Shown: positions 27,101-35,580 of the stretch, piece after piece | How positions within the stretch are numbered: position 1 is the first letter of the stretch | How the letters are laid out: the number at the start of each line of letters is the position of its first letter | Source of the DNA: Nesterenkonia sp. F | GTDB lineage: Bacteria > Actinomycetota > Actinomycetes > Actinomycetales > Micrococcaceae | Direction of reading: 5' to 3' | DNA: 57,752 nt | Assembly (NCBI RefSeq): GCF_000220985.1 | Contig: NZ_AFRW01000016.1 | Span: 1-57,752 of the forward strand | The notes under the pieces: generated by a model | The model's input: the letters and a program-made list of their open reading frames with translations, nothing else | What the model was told of the DNA's origin: nothing | The model's database searches: none | Position numbers and translations under genes: made by a program

Positions 27101-28027
27101 TGTGTGCTCGCCCGCAGGCCGCCCGACGTGCTCGCCGGGGAGCTCGCCGCCCCGGGCGGTGATCTCGGCCAGCGCCCGCCGCGCCGTCGGGGCCTCCACC
27201 CCCGGAGCCAGCCCGAGGTAATGCGGGGCGAGGTGGTCGGCCGCTCCCGGGGCGCCGCCGTCGACGAGGTATCGGCCGCCGGCCCGCCGCAGGATCAGCA
27301 TCCCGGCGGCCACGTCCCAGGGGCTGGTGTCCGCACCGAGGACGACGTCGGCCCAGCCGGCCGCGGCGTGGCAGAGCTCCAGAGCCCCGGAGATCAGCCG
27401 GCGGACGGCCGAGTACGTGGTCACCAGCGTCCCGAAGGTCTGCAGGGCGGCCGGACCCGCGGACTCGACGATCTCGGCCGAGGGGTAACTGGTGACCAGG
27501 TTCAGCGTCTCCTCCGCCCGCGGACGTCGCCGCGCGCCGTCCTCGCCGGCGGGGCCCAGCGCGCGCTCGCCGTCGCCGTCCTGCAGCCAGGCGCCGGAGT
27601 CGTCGGCGGAGAAGGTCAGTCGGCCGATCGGATCGTGGACCACGCCGGCGACCACCTCGCCGTCGACGGCGGCGGCGATGGAGATCGAGAACATCGCGAA
27701 GCCGTGGGCGAAGTTGGAGGTGCCGTCGATCGGGTCGATGATCCACTCCACGGCGCCGGAGCCGTGGGAGCCGCCCTCCTCGCCGGTGAACTGCGAATCC
27801 GGCACGGCGGCCGTCAGCGCGGCGACCAGACGTTCCTCGGTCGCGGTGTCGAAGGCCGTGACCAGGTCATGGCTGCTGGACTTGGTCGCCACGTCCATCT
27901 GCGAGCGGAAGGCGTGCACCAACGGTGCGCCGGCGTCGAGAGCGGCGTCGACCGCGAGGCGGCGCAGCTCGGAGGGCGAGGGTGCGGCGTCGGTCCGTCG
28001 GTCGGCGGCGTGGGCGCGTGAAGTCAC
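27095..28027 (-). CDS. Inositol monophosphatase-family phosphatase
   Basis: A 310-residue Mg2+-dependent, Li+-sensitive phosphatase fold. Motifs: EEGG (about residue 85), DPIDGTSNFAHGF (about 98-110), and DTSPWDVAAGMLILRRAGG near the C-terminus, covering the metal ligands. Relatives act on inositol phosphate, PAP, histidinol phosphate or NADP; the substrate is uncertain. The start is GTG 28027, six bases after TAGGCT (complement of 28034-28039) without a Shine-Dalgarno, a clear leaderless start. The gene is divergent from the App1-like gene across a spacer with a very long palindrome. Confidence 0.87.
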   Translation of the reverse strand: MTSRAHAADRRTDAAPSPSELRRLAVDAALDAGAPLVHAFRSQMDVATKSSSHDLVTAFDTATEERLVAALTAAVPDSQFTGEEGGSHGSGAVEWIIDPIDGTSNFAHGFAMFSISIAAAVDGEVVAGVVHDPIGRLTFSADDSGAWLQDGDGERALGPAGEDGARRRPRAEETLNLVTSYPSAEIVESAGPAALQTFGTLVTTYSAVRRLISGALELCHAAAGWADVVLGADTSPWDVAAGMLILRRAGGRYLVDGGAPGAADHLAPHYLGLAPGVEAPTARRALAEITARGGELPGEHVGRPAGEHTV

Positions 28028-28081
28028 GGCTCCAGCCTACGAGACGTCGGCCGGTGAGGCGCGGGCCATGGGCGCCGGCCC

Positions 28082-28156
28082 GCATCGAGTGGGCGATGTG
28101 TCGAGGTTCTCCGCCGAGATCGGCGCCGAAACCTCGACATATCGCCCACTCGATGC
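28082..28156. repeat. Very long palindrome between two divergent promoters
   Basis: Arms of 27 nt (28082-28108 and 28130-28156) are complementary at 26 positions; the one exception (28098/28140) is a G-T pair. The centre has a further 5-bp stem CGCCG/CGGCG. Both flanking genes point away from it, so it cannot be their terminator. Its ends lie about 40 bp from each -10 box. It may be a dispersed palindromic element or a large operator. Confidence 0.8.
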
Positions 28157-28207
28157 CGCGGTGTCCGAACGACCCGGCGACGGCCGTCTCCGTGGCAGGA
28201 TGGTCCC

Positions 28208-29374
28208 GTGACTGAGGTGGCACAGGATGCGGCGGCGGCAGGTCGTCACTACGCGGACGCCGCGCGCAACCGAGCGATGAAGACCGAGGACCGCTGGCAT
28301 CAGCTCCGGCTGCGCCTCGCCCGGCGCCGACGGCAGGACGTCACCGTGCTCTCCATGGTCGGCTACGGCACCCAGCACTGGGTCCGGGTCTTCTCGCGAG
28401 TCGTCATGGCCCCGGACTCGCACTTCGTCAACGGCCGCCGCGTCACCAAGCTCATCGCCGACGGCTTCCGCGGCTGGCGCAACTTCATCTCCGCACCGGT
28501 GCCCTTCGCCGAGGTCACCATCACCGCCGGCGGACGGACCTTCGACGTCGTCGCCGACCGCGGCGGGATCGTCGACGCGGTCATCGCCGTCGAGCTCGAG
28601 CCCGGCTGGCGGCGGGTCACCCTGCAGGCCGACGGCGCCCAGCCGGCCGCCGCCGACGTGCGCATCATCTCCGACGCCGCACGCACCGGGGTGGTCTGCG
28701 ACGTCGACGACACCGTGGTGGTCACCCGCCTGCCGCGTCCGCTGCTGGCCGCCTGGAACTCCTTCGTCCTCGACGAGCACGCGCGCACCCCGACGCCGGG
28801 CATCGCGGTGATGATGGAGCGGCTGATGGGCCGGTTCCCGCAGGCGCCGGTGCTCTACCTCTCGACCGGCGCGTGGAACGTCGCCCAGACGCTGACCCGC
28901 TTCCTGACGCGCAATCTGTATCCGCGCGGACCGCTGCTGCTGACCGACTGGGGGCCCACCGACGACCGCTGGTTCCGCTCCGGGGCCGAGCACAAGGTCG
29001 CCGAGCTCGAGCGTCTGGCGGTGGACTTCCCGGAGATGTCCTGGCTGCTCATCGGCGACGACGGCCAGCACGACCCGGCCATCTACGCCGACTTCGCCCG
29101 CCGTCACCCGCAGAACGTCCGTGCGGTGATCATCCGGCAGCTGACCTACTCCGAGGCGATGCTGGCCGGCGGCCGTGCCAGCGACCCGGACGCCGGATCG
29201 CTGCTCGCCGGCGTCGACGAGCGCGAGGACGCAGCGCGAGTCGCCGGCGGGGTCGGCGGATCGGCCGAGCTCGCCGGAGTCCAACGGGTCGGCGGCCACC
29301 GCATCCCGTGGATCTACGGGCCAGACGGCAAGGACATCGTCGCCAAGCTGCAGCGCCACGGCCTGCTCGGCTAG
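28208..29374 (+). CDS. App1-like phosphatidate phosphatase (DUF2183) family protein
   Basis: A 388-residue protein with the HAD-type catalytic motif CDVDDTVV (DVDDT at 165-169), which is the signature of the App1 phosphatase domain; yeast App1 removes phosphate from phosphatidate. YLSTGAWNVAQTLTRFL and LIGDDGQHDPAIYADFA are further catalytic-core segments. The N-terminal 150 residues contain a beta-rich region (VNGRRVTKLIADGFRGWRNF) common to bacterial members. The start is GTG 28208, six bases after CAGGAT, consistent with the leaderless pattern. No signal peptide is seen, so it should be cytoplasmic. Physiological substrate unknown. Confidence 0.85.
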   Translation: MTEVAQDAAAAGRHYADAARNRAMKTEDRWHQLRLRLARRRRQDVTVLSMVGYGTQHWVRVFSRVVMAPDSHFVNGRRVTKLIADGFRGWRNFISAPVPFAEVTITAGGRTFDVVADRGGIVDAVIAVELEPGWRRVTLQADGAQPAAADVRIISDAARTGVVCDVDDTVVVTRLPRPLLAAWNSFVLDEHARTPTPGIAVMMERLMGRFPQAPVLYLSTGAWNVAQTLTRFLTRNLYPRGPLLLTDWGPTDDRWFRSGAEHKVAELERLAVDFPEMSWLLIGDDGQHDPAIYADFARRHPQNVRAVIIRQLTYSEAMLAGGRASDPDAGSLLAGVDEREDAARVAGGVGGSAELAGVQRVGGHRIPWIYGPDGKDIVAKLQRHGLLG

Positions 29375-29418
29375 GCTCACTCCTCGGCAGGACCGCTCCC
29401 TGCGGCGCTCGGCGGCGT

Positions 29419-30678
29419 TCAGCGGCGCGGCAGGAACTGGTCGCCGAAGGACTCCCAGTCGCCGAGGTCGGCGAACAGTCCGGTGAACCGGCTCTGCTGG
29501 TGGAGGAAGGACTTCGCGTGCAGCCGCCGCAGCTTCTCGTTGGCCTCGACGGCTCGGGCGTAGTGGCCGATCAGCTGGTTGCAGACCGCCTCCCAGGAGC
29601 GCTCGGACACCGTCTCGTGGGCCGCGGCGCCGAAGCGGTCCCGAGCGGCGGCGTCGCCGACCAGGTGCTCGACCGCCGAGCGCATCCCGTCCAGGTCGCC
29701 GGGGCGGTACAGCCATCCGGTGCGGCCGCCGTCGACCAGGTCCAGCGGACCGCCGCGTCCGACGGCGACCACCGGCACGGCCGCGGCCATGGCCTCCTGG
29801 ATGGTCTGGCAGAAGGTCTCCGAGGCGCCCGGGTGGACGAAGACGTCCAGGCTGGCCACGTGGCGGCCGAGGTCGTCGCCGCTCTGGAATCCGGCGAAGT
29901 GCGCATCGGGCAGTCGCCGGCGCAGCTGAAGCTCCTGCGGGCCGGAGCCGATGATCACCAGGCGTGCGCCGTCCAGCGCGTCGATCGCCTCCAGGTCCTC
30001 GATCTGCTTCTCCGCGGCGAGCCGGCCGACGAAGCCGACCAGCCGCTCGCCGTGCGGGGCGATCTCGGCGCGCAGGGACTCGTCGCGGCGGGTCGGGGAG
30101 AATCTCTCGCCGTCGACGCCGCGGCGCCAGGTCTTCAGCCGACGGATGCCGCGGTCGCGCAGCTGCTGCTTGCAGAACGAGGAGGGCACCAGCGTCAGCG
30201 TCGACGCCCGGTGCATGCGGTCGACGTGCTGCCAGAGCAGCTCCTCGGCCCAGGGCAGGCGATAGCGCGAGGCGTAGGTGGGCACCTCGGTCTGGTAGAC
30301 CGAGACGGTCGGCAGGCCGAGATCGCGGGCGGCCTGGATCGCGCGCCAGCCGAGCACGAAGGGCGAGGCCACGTGGACGACGTCGGGCCCGATCCGGTCC
30401 AGCAGCTGACGGATCCGCATCACGAACCCCGCCGCCACGCGCACTGTGGGGTAGTCGGGAAAGGGCAGCGAGGGCACCCGGACCACCGGGAAGCCCTCGA
30501 CCTGCTCCTCGCTGCGCTCGACCGCGTCGGAGGTCGGCGGGACCAGCAGCGAGCTGCCCGGGGCGACGACCACCGCCTCGTCTCCGCGGCGGCGCAGGTG
30601 GGCCAGCACATGAAGCACGGAGTTCGTCACGCCGTTCATGTGCGGAAGGAATGATTCAGCGACCACGACGACCTTCAC
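29419..30678 (-). CDS. GT4 glycosyltransferase, GDP-mannose-dependent (MgtA/PimB-like)
   Basis: A 419-residue glycosyltransferase of family GT4 with GT-B fold. The N-terminal domain starts VVVAESFLPHMNGVTNSV, typical of actinobacterial alpha-mannosyltransferases that modify glucuronosyl-diacylglycerol or build lipomannan. The donor-site residues are in GFVGRLAAEKQIEDL and HPGASETFCQTIQEAMAAAVPVV (the E-x7-E motif). Cytoplasmic, membrane-associated. The GTG start is seven bases after CAAGCT; no Shine-Dalgarno. The gene is convergent with the App1-like gene. No other lipoglycan genes are nearby. Confidence 0.87.
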   Translation of the reverse strand: MKVVVVAESFLPHMNGVTNSVLHVLAHLRRRGDEAVVVAPGSSLLVPPTSDAVERSEEQVEGFPVVRVPSLPFPDYPTVRVAAGFVMRIRQLLDRIGPDVVHVASPFVLGWRAIQAARDLGLPTVSVYQTEVPTYASRYRLPWAEELLWQHVDRMHRASTLTLVPSSFCKQQLRDRGIRRLKTWRRGVDGERFSPTRRDESLRAEIAPHGERLVGFVGRLAAEKQIEDLEAIDALDGARLVIIGSGPQELQLRRRLPDAHFAGFQSGDDLGRHVASLDVFVHPGASETFCQTIQEAMAAAVPVVAVGRGGPLDLVDGGRTGWLYRPGDLDGMRSAVEHLVGDAAARDRFGAAAHETVSERSWEAVCNQLIGHYARAVEANEKLRRLHAKSFLHQQSRFTGLFADLGDWESFGDQFLPRR

Positions 30679-30877
30679 GATCCCCAGCTTGGCGCGGGGA
30701 TGTCACCGGCGTCGGACCGTCGCGTGAGGACTCGATGAACCCGAGAGGAACAGTGCGAAGCCCGGCGCTCTCCGCGTAGAGTCGTCCAGTGCGTCTGCGG
30801 CGGAGATCGCCGCGAGGGCGCACATGACGCGCGTCACGTCGGGCGCGCGGCGGATCATCAGCACAGGAGGCGGAGCA

Positions 30878-31636
30878 TTGGACATCGCACTGACGGCCGG
30901 CATCGTGGGGTTCGTCCTGCTGGCGGCCACAGTGCAGCGGATCGCCGGGATGGGCTTCGGGATGATCATGGCTCCTTTCATGGTCGTCCTGCTCGGGGCT
31001 CATGAGGGTGTGATGCTGGTCAACTTCATCAGCATCCTCGCCCCGGTCCTGGTGCTGCCGCGTGTCTGGCGTTCCATCCGCTGGGACAAGGTCCTCTGGA
31101 TCAGCGTGCCCGCGGTGCTGGCCATGGCTCCCTCGGCCTGGGTCTCGGTGAACTCTCCGGCCGGCCCGCTCTACGTCCTCGTCGCCGCGCTGGTGCTGCT
31201 CGGGCTGGCCAGCTCGGTGGTGCTCAGCCGCGTGGCCACCCGCGTCGACGGCGAAGGGCGCGCCGCCCAGGCCGTCACCGGCGTCGGCTCCGGCGTCGGC
31301 ACCGTCCTCGGCGGCGTCGGCGGCCCGGCGGTGACCATCTACGCGGTGCTCTCCCGCTGGCAGGTGCGCGAGATGGTCGCCACGCTGCAGCCGGTGTGGA
31401 TCCTGCTCTCGCTGTGCTCCTTCCTGATCAAGCTCTCCCTGGACGACGGTCAGCTGCCCGACATGCCGCTCTGGGGCTGGGGCGGCGCGGCCGTCGCGAT
31501 CGTCGCCGGCATCCTGGCCGGCGAACGCATCCAGCGCCGGGTGCGCGAGCAGTCGGTGCGCCGCTTCGTGGTGCTGCTGGCTTCGCTGGGCTCGGTCCTC
31601 GCGCTGGTCACCGGCGTGCAGCTGATGCTCGCCTGA
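30878..31636 (+). CDS. TauE/SafE-family sulfite/anion exporter-like permease
   Basis: A 252-residue membrane protein with seven to eight helices and the TauE/SafE repeat (FGMIMAPFMVVLLG, VGSGVGTVLGGVGGPAVTIY). These carry small organosulfur or sulfite-like anions; the true substrate is open. I choose TTG 30878 because AGGAGG lies seven bases before it; the in-frame ATG 30824 has no ribosome site and gives a polar N-terminus (MTRVTSGARR) not expected for the family. The 199-bp gap to the divergent mannosyltransferase holds TAGAGT (30777-30782) as a possible -10 and no other gene. Confidence 0.83.
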   Translation: MDIALTAGIVGFVLLAATVQRIAGMGFGMIMAPFMVVLLGAHEGVMLVNFISILAPVLVLPRVWRSIRWDKVLWISVPAVLAMAPSAWVSVNSPAGPLYVLVAALVLLGLASSVVLSRVATRVDGEGRAAQAVTGVGSGVGTVLGGVGGPAVTIYAVLSRWQVREMVATLQPVWILLSLCSFLIKLSLDDGQLPDMPLWGWGGAAVAIVAGILAGERIQRRVREQSVRRFVVLLASLGSVLALVTGVQLMLA

Positions 31637-31749
31637 CGTCGGACAGGAGGCCCGCCGGACCCCGGCGGCGGCGCCGCCATCCTGGGAGTTCGGTGAACGC
31701 CGGTCTGTCCGCCCGCAGGCGGGGTCGGCGGCCTGGCACGATGGGGACG

Positions 31750-33273
31750 ATGACCCGCACCGACGTGGACCCGACCTCCGCCGGCGACGCCGGTCGGCGC
31801 ACGCGCACCCTCCGCCTCCCGCCGCCCCCGCTGTGGCTTCTCGGCCTGATCGAGGCCGTCCAGGTCCTGCTCGCCGGCGCCCTGACGGTCGCGGTGCCGG
31901 TGCTGGCCATCGGGCTGGCCGGCGGGCTCTCCGCCGTCGACGTCGAGTCGCTGGCCACGCTCGCCGCCCGCATCTGGCTGGTGCTCCACGGCACTCCGGT
32001 GGTGCTGAGCCTCGAGGCCGGCGCGCTCGGCGGCGGTCTGGAGGCCTCCGCCGGCGGATGGTTCCATCTGCTGCCCATGGGCCTGACTGCAGTGCCCCTG
32101 GCGCTGGCCTGGCGCGCCGGGGCACGGGTGGCCCGCGGCGCGTGGACGCGCCAGCTCTGGCAGGGGATGATCACCCTGGTCGTCGGCTACGCGGTCGGCG
32201 GCGCCGGCATCGCGGTGCTGGCCGACGACGCCGCGTTCGGCGTGCGGCCCGGTCTCGCCGCGGCCTTCGCGGCTCTGGTGATGGGCATCGGGTCGCTGGC
32301 CGGGGGATACTCCGAGGCGCAGTCCTGGGCGCGACTGGTCGGCGTCGACCTGGAGGCCCGGGTCGCGGCGTTCTCGCAGAAGCTGCGCTGGGCCGGCTCC
32401 TACCTCTGGGCCGTGGTGCGAGCCGGCACGCTGGCGGTGGTCGCCGCCGTCGGGCTCTCGGCGCTGCTGCTGGCCGTCCAGGTCGTCCGGCACTGGATGG
32501 ACGTGGCCAACATCTACCAGGAGCTCGACCCCGGGGTGCTGGGTGTGATCGGACTGACCCTGGTGCATCTGGGCCTGCTGCCGAACCTGGTGCTGTGGAC
32601 GCTCTCCTACGCCGCCGGGGCGGGCTTCTCCGTCGGCGCCGGCACCCAGGTGGCCCCGCACGCCGTCGACGTCGCCAGCCTGCCGGCGGTGCCGATGCTC
32701 GGCGCACTGCCGACCGGCTCCTCCGCGCTGTCGATGATCGCCCCGGCGCTGGTGGTGCTCGCCGGGGTCGCCGCCGGCTGGTGGCTGATGCGCGAGGGCG
32801 AGAACCACCTGGACGACTGGTTCGCGCTGCGGATCGACTGGCGGCCGGCCTCGCTGATGCTGTCCTCGCTGGTGCTGGCGGTGCTGACCGGACTGACCGC
32901 CGGGCTGATCCTGCTCGGGCCGCTGTGGCTCTCCCGCCTGTCGCTGGGCGTCGGGCGGATGACCGAGATCGGCCCGCCGGCGCTGCTCGCCGCGGCGATG
33001 GTGGCCGCCTGGGTCGCGGCCGGCACGCTGGTCGGCTACCTGATCTCGCCGCTGCTGCACCGGCTCGCCCCCGGGGCGACGACCGGTCGTCGACGGTCGC
33101 CCCGACGGAGCGATGCTCGGCGGGAGAAGCATGAGGAGCGTGAGCGGCGGCGGATCGAGAAGCAGGTCGCCCGGCGGGAGGCGAAGCGCGCGAAGAAGCA
33201 GGATCGGCGTGCGACGAAGCGCGCGGACCGCGACGGAGACGACGAGAGCTTCGGCAGCGACGACGGTCGCTGA
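31750..33273 (+). CDS. DUF6350-family multi-pass membrane protein
   Basis: A 507-residue protein with about ten hydrophobic helices (WLLGLIEAVQVLLAG, LVLWTLSYAAGAGFSVGAGT, LPAVPMLGALP). The last named segments are typical of actinobacterial DUF6350 proteins, usually found beside purN and purH; a role in cell envelope or division has been suggested but I cannot confirm it. The C-terminal ~65 residues are highly charged, with many Arg/Lys/Glu (EKHEERERRRIEKQ). ATG 31750 is seven bases after CACGAT; ATG 31741 overlaps that box. Here purN lies ~1 kb on and on the other strand. Confidence 0.78.
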   Translation: MTRTDVDPTSAGDAGRRTRTLRLPPPPLWLLGLIEAVQVLLAGALTVAVPVLAIGLAGGLSAVDVESLATLAARIWLVLHGTPVVLSLEAGALGGGLEASAGGWFHLLPMGLTAVPLALAWRAGARVARGAWTRQLWQGMITLVVGYAVGGAGIAVLADDAAFGVRPGLAAAFAALVMGIGSLAGGYSEAQSWARLVGVDLEARVAAFSQKLRWAGSYLWAVVRAGTLAVVAAVGLSALLLAVQVVRHWMDVANIYQELDPGVLGVIGLTLVHLGLLPNLVLWTLSYAAGAGFSVGAGTQVAPHAVDVASLPAVPMLGALPTGSSALSMIAPALVVLAGVAAGWWLMREGENHLDDWFALRIDWRPASLMLSSLVLAVLTGLTAGLILLGPLWLSRLSLGVGRMTEIGPPALLAAAMVAAWVAAGTLVGYLISPLLHRLAPGATTGRRRSPRRSDARREKHEERERRRIEKQVARREAKRAKKQDRRATKRADRDGDDESFGSDDGR

Positions 33274-33324
33274 CGTTCTCGCGCGCCCGGATCCTCCAGC
33301 CTTCCAGCTCGGCCGCGCTCCGAC

Positions 33325-34236
33325 TCACCCCTCCAGCCGCTGCAGCTCCTCCCGGAGGTTCCGCCGGGCGGACTCCTCCCAGAGTTCGCGCCCGCTCGCC
33401 GTGCGGTACAGCCGGGGCCGGTCCAGCAGTCGATGCAGCACCGCCGCCCGTCCGCGCCGGAAGGCGTCGTCGGACACGTGGTCGACGTCGCGCCGCACCT
33501 GCTCGGCGTAGCGGGCATAGGCCGTCGGCACGCGGCCGAGCACCTCCAGATCGGCGTCGACGAGCACCGCCCCGGCGACGTCGCCGTCCTCCGGATCGTG
33601 CGAGGCGGTCAGTCGCACGAGCCGGGCGACCTCGGCGACCTCGGCGGCGTCCAGCAGCGGTGCCAGCCGTTCCTCGGCCAGGACGGCGGAGGCCTCCTCG
33701 TCCTCCCCGGCGGCGCCCGCCCCCTCATAGACGGCGTCGTGGAACCAGACGGCCAGCCGCACCGTTCGGGCGGCCGCGTCGCCGTCCGGGGCGGCGTCCA
33801 GCTCGCCGGCCCGCTGCAGGCGCGCGACGGCGGCCAGGACCGCAGCCAGGTGGGTGGGGGAGTGATAGTGCCGATGCGGCTCGGCCCAGCGGTCCAGCAG
33901 CTCCTCGCCGAGGTCCGGCGCCGCGGGCAGCAGTCGCTCCCAGGCCAGGGCGAGTCGGCCGCGGACCTTCTCCGGCCGTTCGATGCTGCGCACGCGCAGC
34001 CCGCTGCGCGCGAGGAGGCGCACCAGCTGCGACCCGGGGACCGGCACGGCCCCGTGGGCGACGAGGGCGTCGTGCCGATGCGCGGGCACGTCGTAGTGGT
34101 CGCGGTCGAAGGCGCGGGGGCTGATCCCGGCCCGCTCGGCGGCTGCGTGCAGCTCGTCGAGCGAGACGTCGGAGATCAGGTGGGAGAACAGCGTCCCGTG
34201 GGCGGGCCAGGCGGGCGGGTCGATGTAGATCGTCAT
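33325..34236 (-). CDS. DUF4031 / HD-type metal-dependent hydrolase fusion
   Basis: A 303-residue two-domain protein. Residues 1-75 match DUF4031 (MTIYIDPPAWPAHGTLFSHLISD, HYDVPAHRH). From about 85 comes a predicted HD-type phosphohydrolase with YHSPTHL, WFHDAVYE and later AVLVDADLEVLG, giving the metal-binding His and Asp residues. Activity unknown. A fusion of these two is found in some actinobacteria. It sits between the DUF6350 gene (convergent, 51 bp) and purN (same strand, 76 bp), so it may be co-transcribed with purN. Confidence 0.78.
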   Translation of the reverse strand: MTIYIDPPAWPAHGTLFSHLISDVSLDELHAAAERAGISPRAFDRDHYDVPAHRHDALVAHGAVPVPGSQLVRLLARSGLRVRSIERPEKVRGRLALAWERLLPAAPDLGEELLDRWAEPHRHYHSPTHLAAVLAAVARLQRAGELDAAPDGDAAARTVRLAVWFHDAVYEGAGAAGEDEEASAVLAEERLAPLLDAAEVAEVARLVRLTASHDPEDGDVAGAVLVDADLEVLGRVPTAYARYAEQVRRDVDHVSDDAFRRGRAAVLHRLLDRPRLYRTASGRELWEESARRNLREELQRLEG

Positions 34237-34312
34237 GGGTTCGTCGAAGTCCGGGGCAGGCGGGTGCGAGATAGGAGGCCGGGGCGGTCGGGCCGGGCGC
34301 CGGAGGGGCCGA

Positions 34313-34894
34313 TCAGCTGGTCGGCGGCCGTCGGCCGGCGGCGAGCTCGGCCAGGGTGTCGATCAGCAGACGCCGCTCGACGCGCTTGATCCGTTCATGC
34401 AGGGTCTGCTCGTCGTCGCCGTCGAGGATGCGCACCGGCTCCTGGGCGATGATCGGGCCGGTGTCCACGCCGGCGTCGACCAGGTGCACAGTGCAGCCGG
34501 TGACGCGCACGCCGTGCGCCAGCGCGTCGCGGACGGCGTGGGCGCCGGGGAAGGACGGCAGCAGCGCCGGATGCGTGTTGATGATCGGCGCGTCGACGCC
34601 GTCGAGGAACGTCGGCCCCAGGATGCGCATGAACCCGGCGGAGACCACCAGATCCGGAGCGTGGGCGACGACGGCGTCGCGCAGCGCGGCGTTCCAGCCC
34701 TCGCGGTCGTCGCCGCGGGCCAGCGGGACGGAGAAGGTCGTCAGCCCCGCCTCCTCGGCGCGGGCGAGGCCGCCGCAGTCGGGCACGTCGGAGCCGACGG
34801 CGGAGATCTCCACGGGCAGCTCGCCGGCGTCGCCGGCGTCGATCAGCGACTGCAGATTCGTCCCCGAGCCGGAGACCAGGACCACGATGCGCAT
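34313..34894 (-). CDS. purN: Phosphoribosylglycinamide formyltransferase PurN
   Basis: A 193-residue GAR transformylase, third step of purine synthesis, using 10-formyl-THF. Signatures: VSGSGTNLQSLIDA at the N-terminus, NTHPALLPSFPG with the catalytic Asn-His pair, and VTGCTVHLVDAGVDTGPIIAQ with the catalytic Asp. ATG 34894 lies seven bases after TAGGCT (complement of 34902-34907), a leaderless start. In many relatives purN is followed by purH; purH is not in the window, and purN points against DUF6350. Confidence 0.95.
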   Translation of the reverse strand: MRIVVLVSGSGTNLQSLIDAGDAGELPVEISAVGSDVPDCGGLARAEEAGLTTFSVPLARGDDREGWNAALRDAVVAHAPDLVVSAGFMRILGPTFLDGVDAPIINTHPALLPSFPGAHAVRDALAHGVRVTGCTVHLVDAGVDTGPIIAQEPVRILDGDDEQTLHERIKRVERRLLIDTLAELAAGRRPPTS

Positions 34895-34998
34895 GGAGGC
34901 CAGCCTACTGGTCCGTTTCCGATGACCGCGCGTCGACCGGCGGTTCGGGGCCTGTCCCGGATGAGCCGACGACGGCGCGACGCGTAGGCTGGTGTGCC

Positions 34999-35445
34999 AT
35001 GAGCACTGCACCGCCGAACGGCTCCGGGCCGGGGTCCCAGGAGAGTCGTCCCGTCGAGACGGACCCGGAGGTCCTGCGTCGTTGGTCACGATCCACCGGC
35101 TGGCTGGTGCTGGCACTGGTGCTGGCCTACATCGGACTCCAGGTGCCCCTGCCGTGGCGGCTGATCACGCCGATCGCCGGACTCGCCGGCGTCGTCGGCG
35201 GAATCGTCCTGCTGGTGGCGGCCATCCGGCATCGCCTTCCGGCGATGATCCGCCTCAGCTCCGTGGTCGCGATCCTCTGCTGCGGGCTGTTCGGGCTCAC
35301 CGGCGCCGCGCAGGCGATCTTCTGGGAGGCGACGGCGACCTACGACGAGTGCCGCGCCGAGTCGTTGACCCAGCGGTCCAGCGACCAGTGTCTGAGCGAC
35401 TACGAGGAGGACATGCTCTCCACGATCCCGGGGATGTCTCCCTGA
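34999..35445 (+). CDS. Small membrane protein of unknown function (3 TM)
   Basis: A 148-residue protein. A polar N-terminus of ~30 residues, three hydrophobic helices (about 33-50, 55-75 and 85-105), and an extracytoplasmic-type tail with two cysteines (YDECRAE and SDQCLSDYE) that could form a disulfide. I do not recognise a family. ATG 34999 follows TAGGCT (34985-34990) by eight bases, so the transcript is nearly leaderless. It is divergent from purN and ends at a strong shared terminator. Confidence 0.6.
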   Translation: MSTAPPNGSGPGSQESRPVETDPEVLRRWSRSTGWLVLALVLAYIGLQVPLPWRLITPIAGLAGVVGGIVLLVAAIRHRLPAMIRLSSVVAILCCGLFGLTGAAQAIFWEATATYDECRAESLTQRSSDQCLSDYEEDMLSTIPGMSP

Positions 35446-35503
35446 TCTCCTCCTGAGATGCGCCGGGCCCGTCAGGACGGGGCCGAGGGTCGAGTCCGTC
35501 ACA

Positions 35504-35549
35504 ACGAGCAGGGGCCGCACCGTGGACTCACGGCGCGGCCCCTGCTCGT
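35504..35549. terminator. Bidirectional terminator
   Basis: ACGAGCAGGGGCCGC (35504-35518) pairs with GCGGCCCCTGCTCGT (35535-35549); one A/C mismatch is followed by an inner CCGTG/CACGG stem, giving 20 paired bases and a 4-nt loop. It lies between the converging small membrane protein and Q/Y/P-rich protein genes. Confidence 0.88.
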
Positions 35550-35580
35550 CGTCGCGGCTCCGGCTGTGGGCTCTGTCCGC

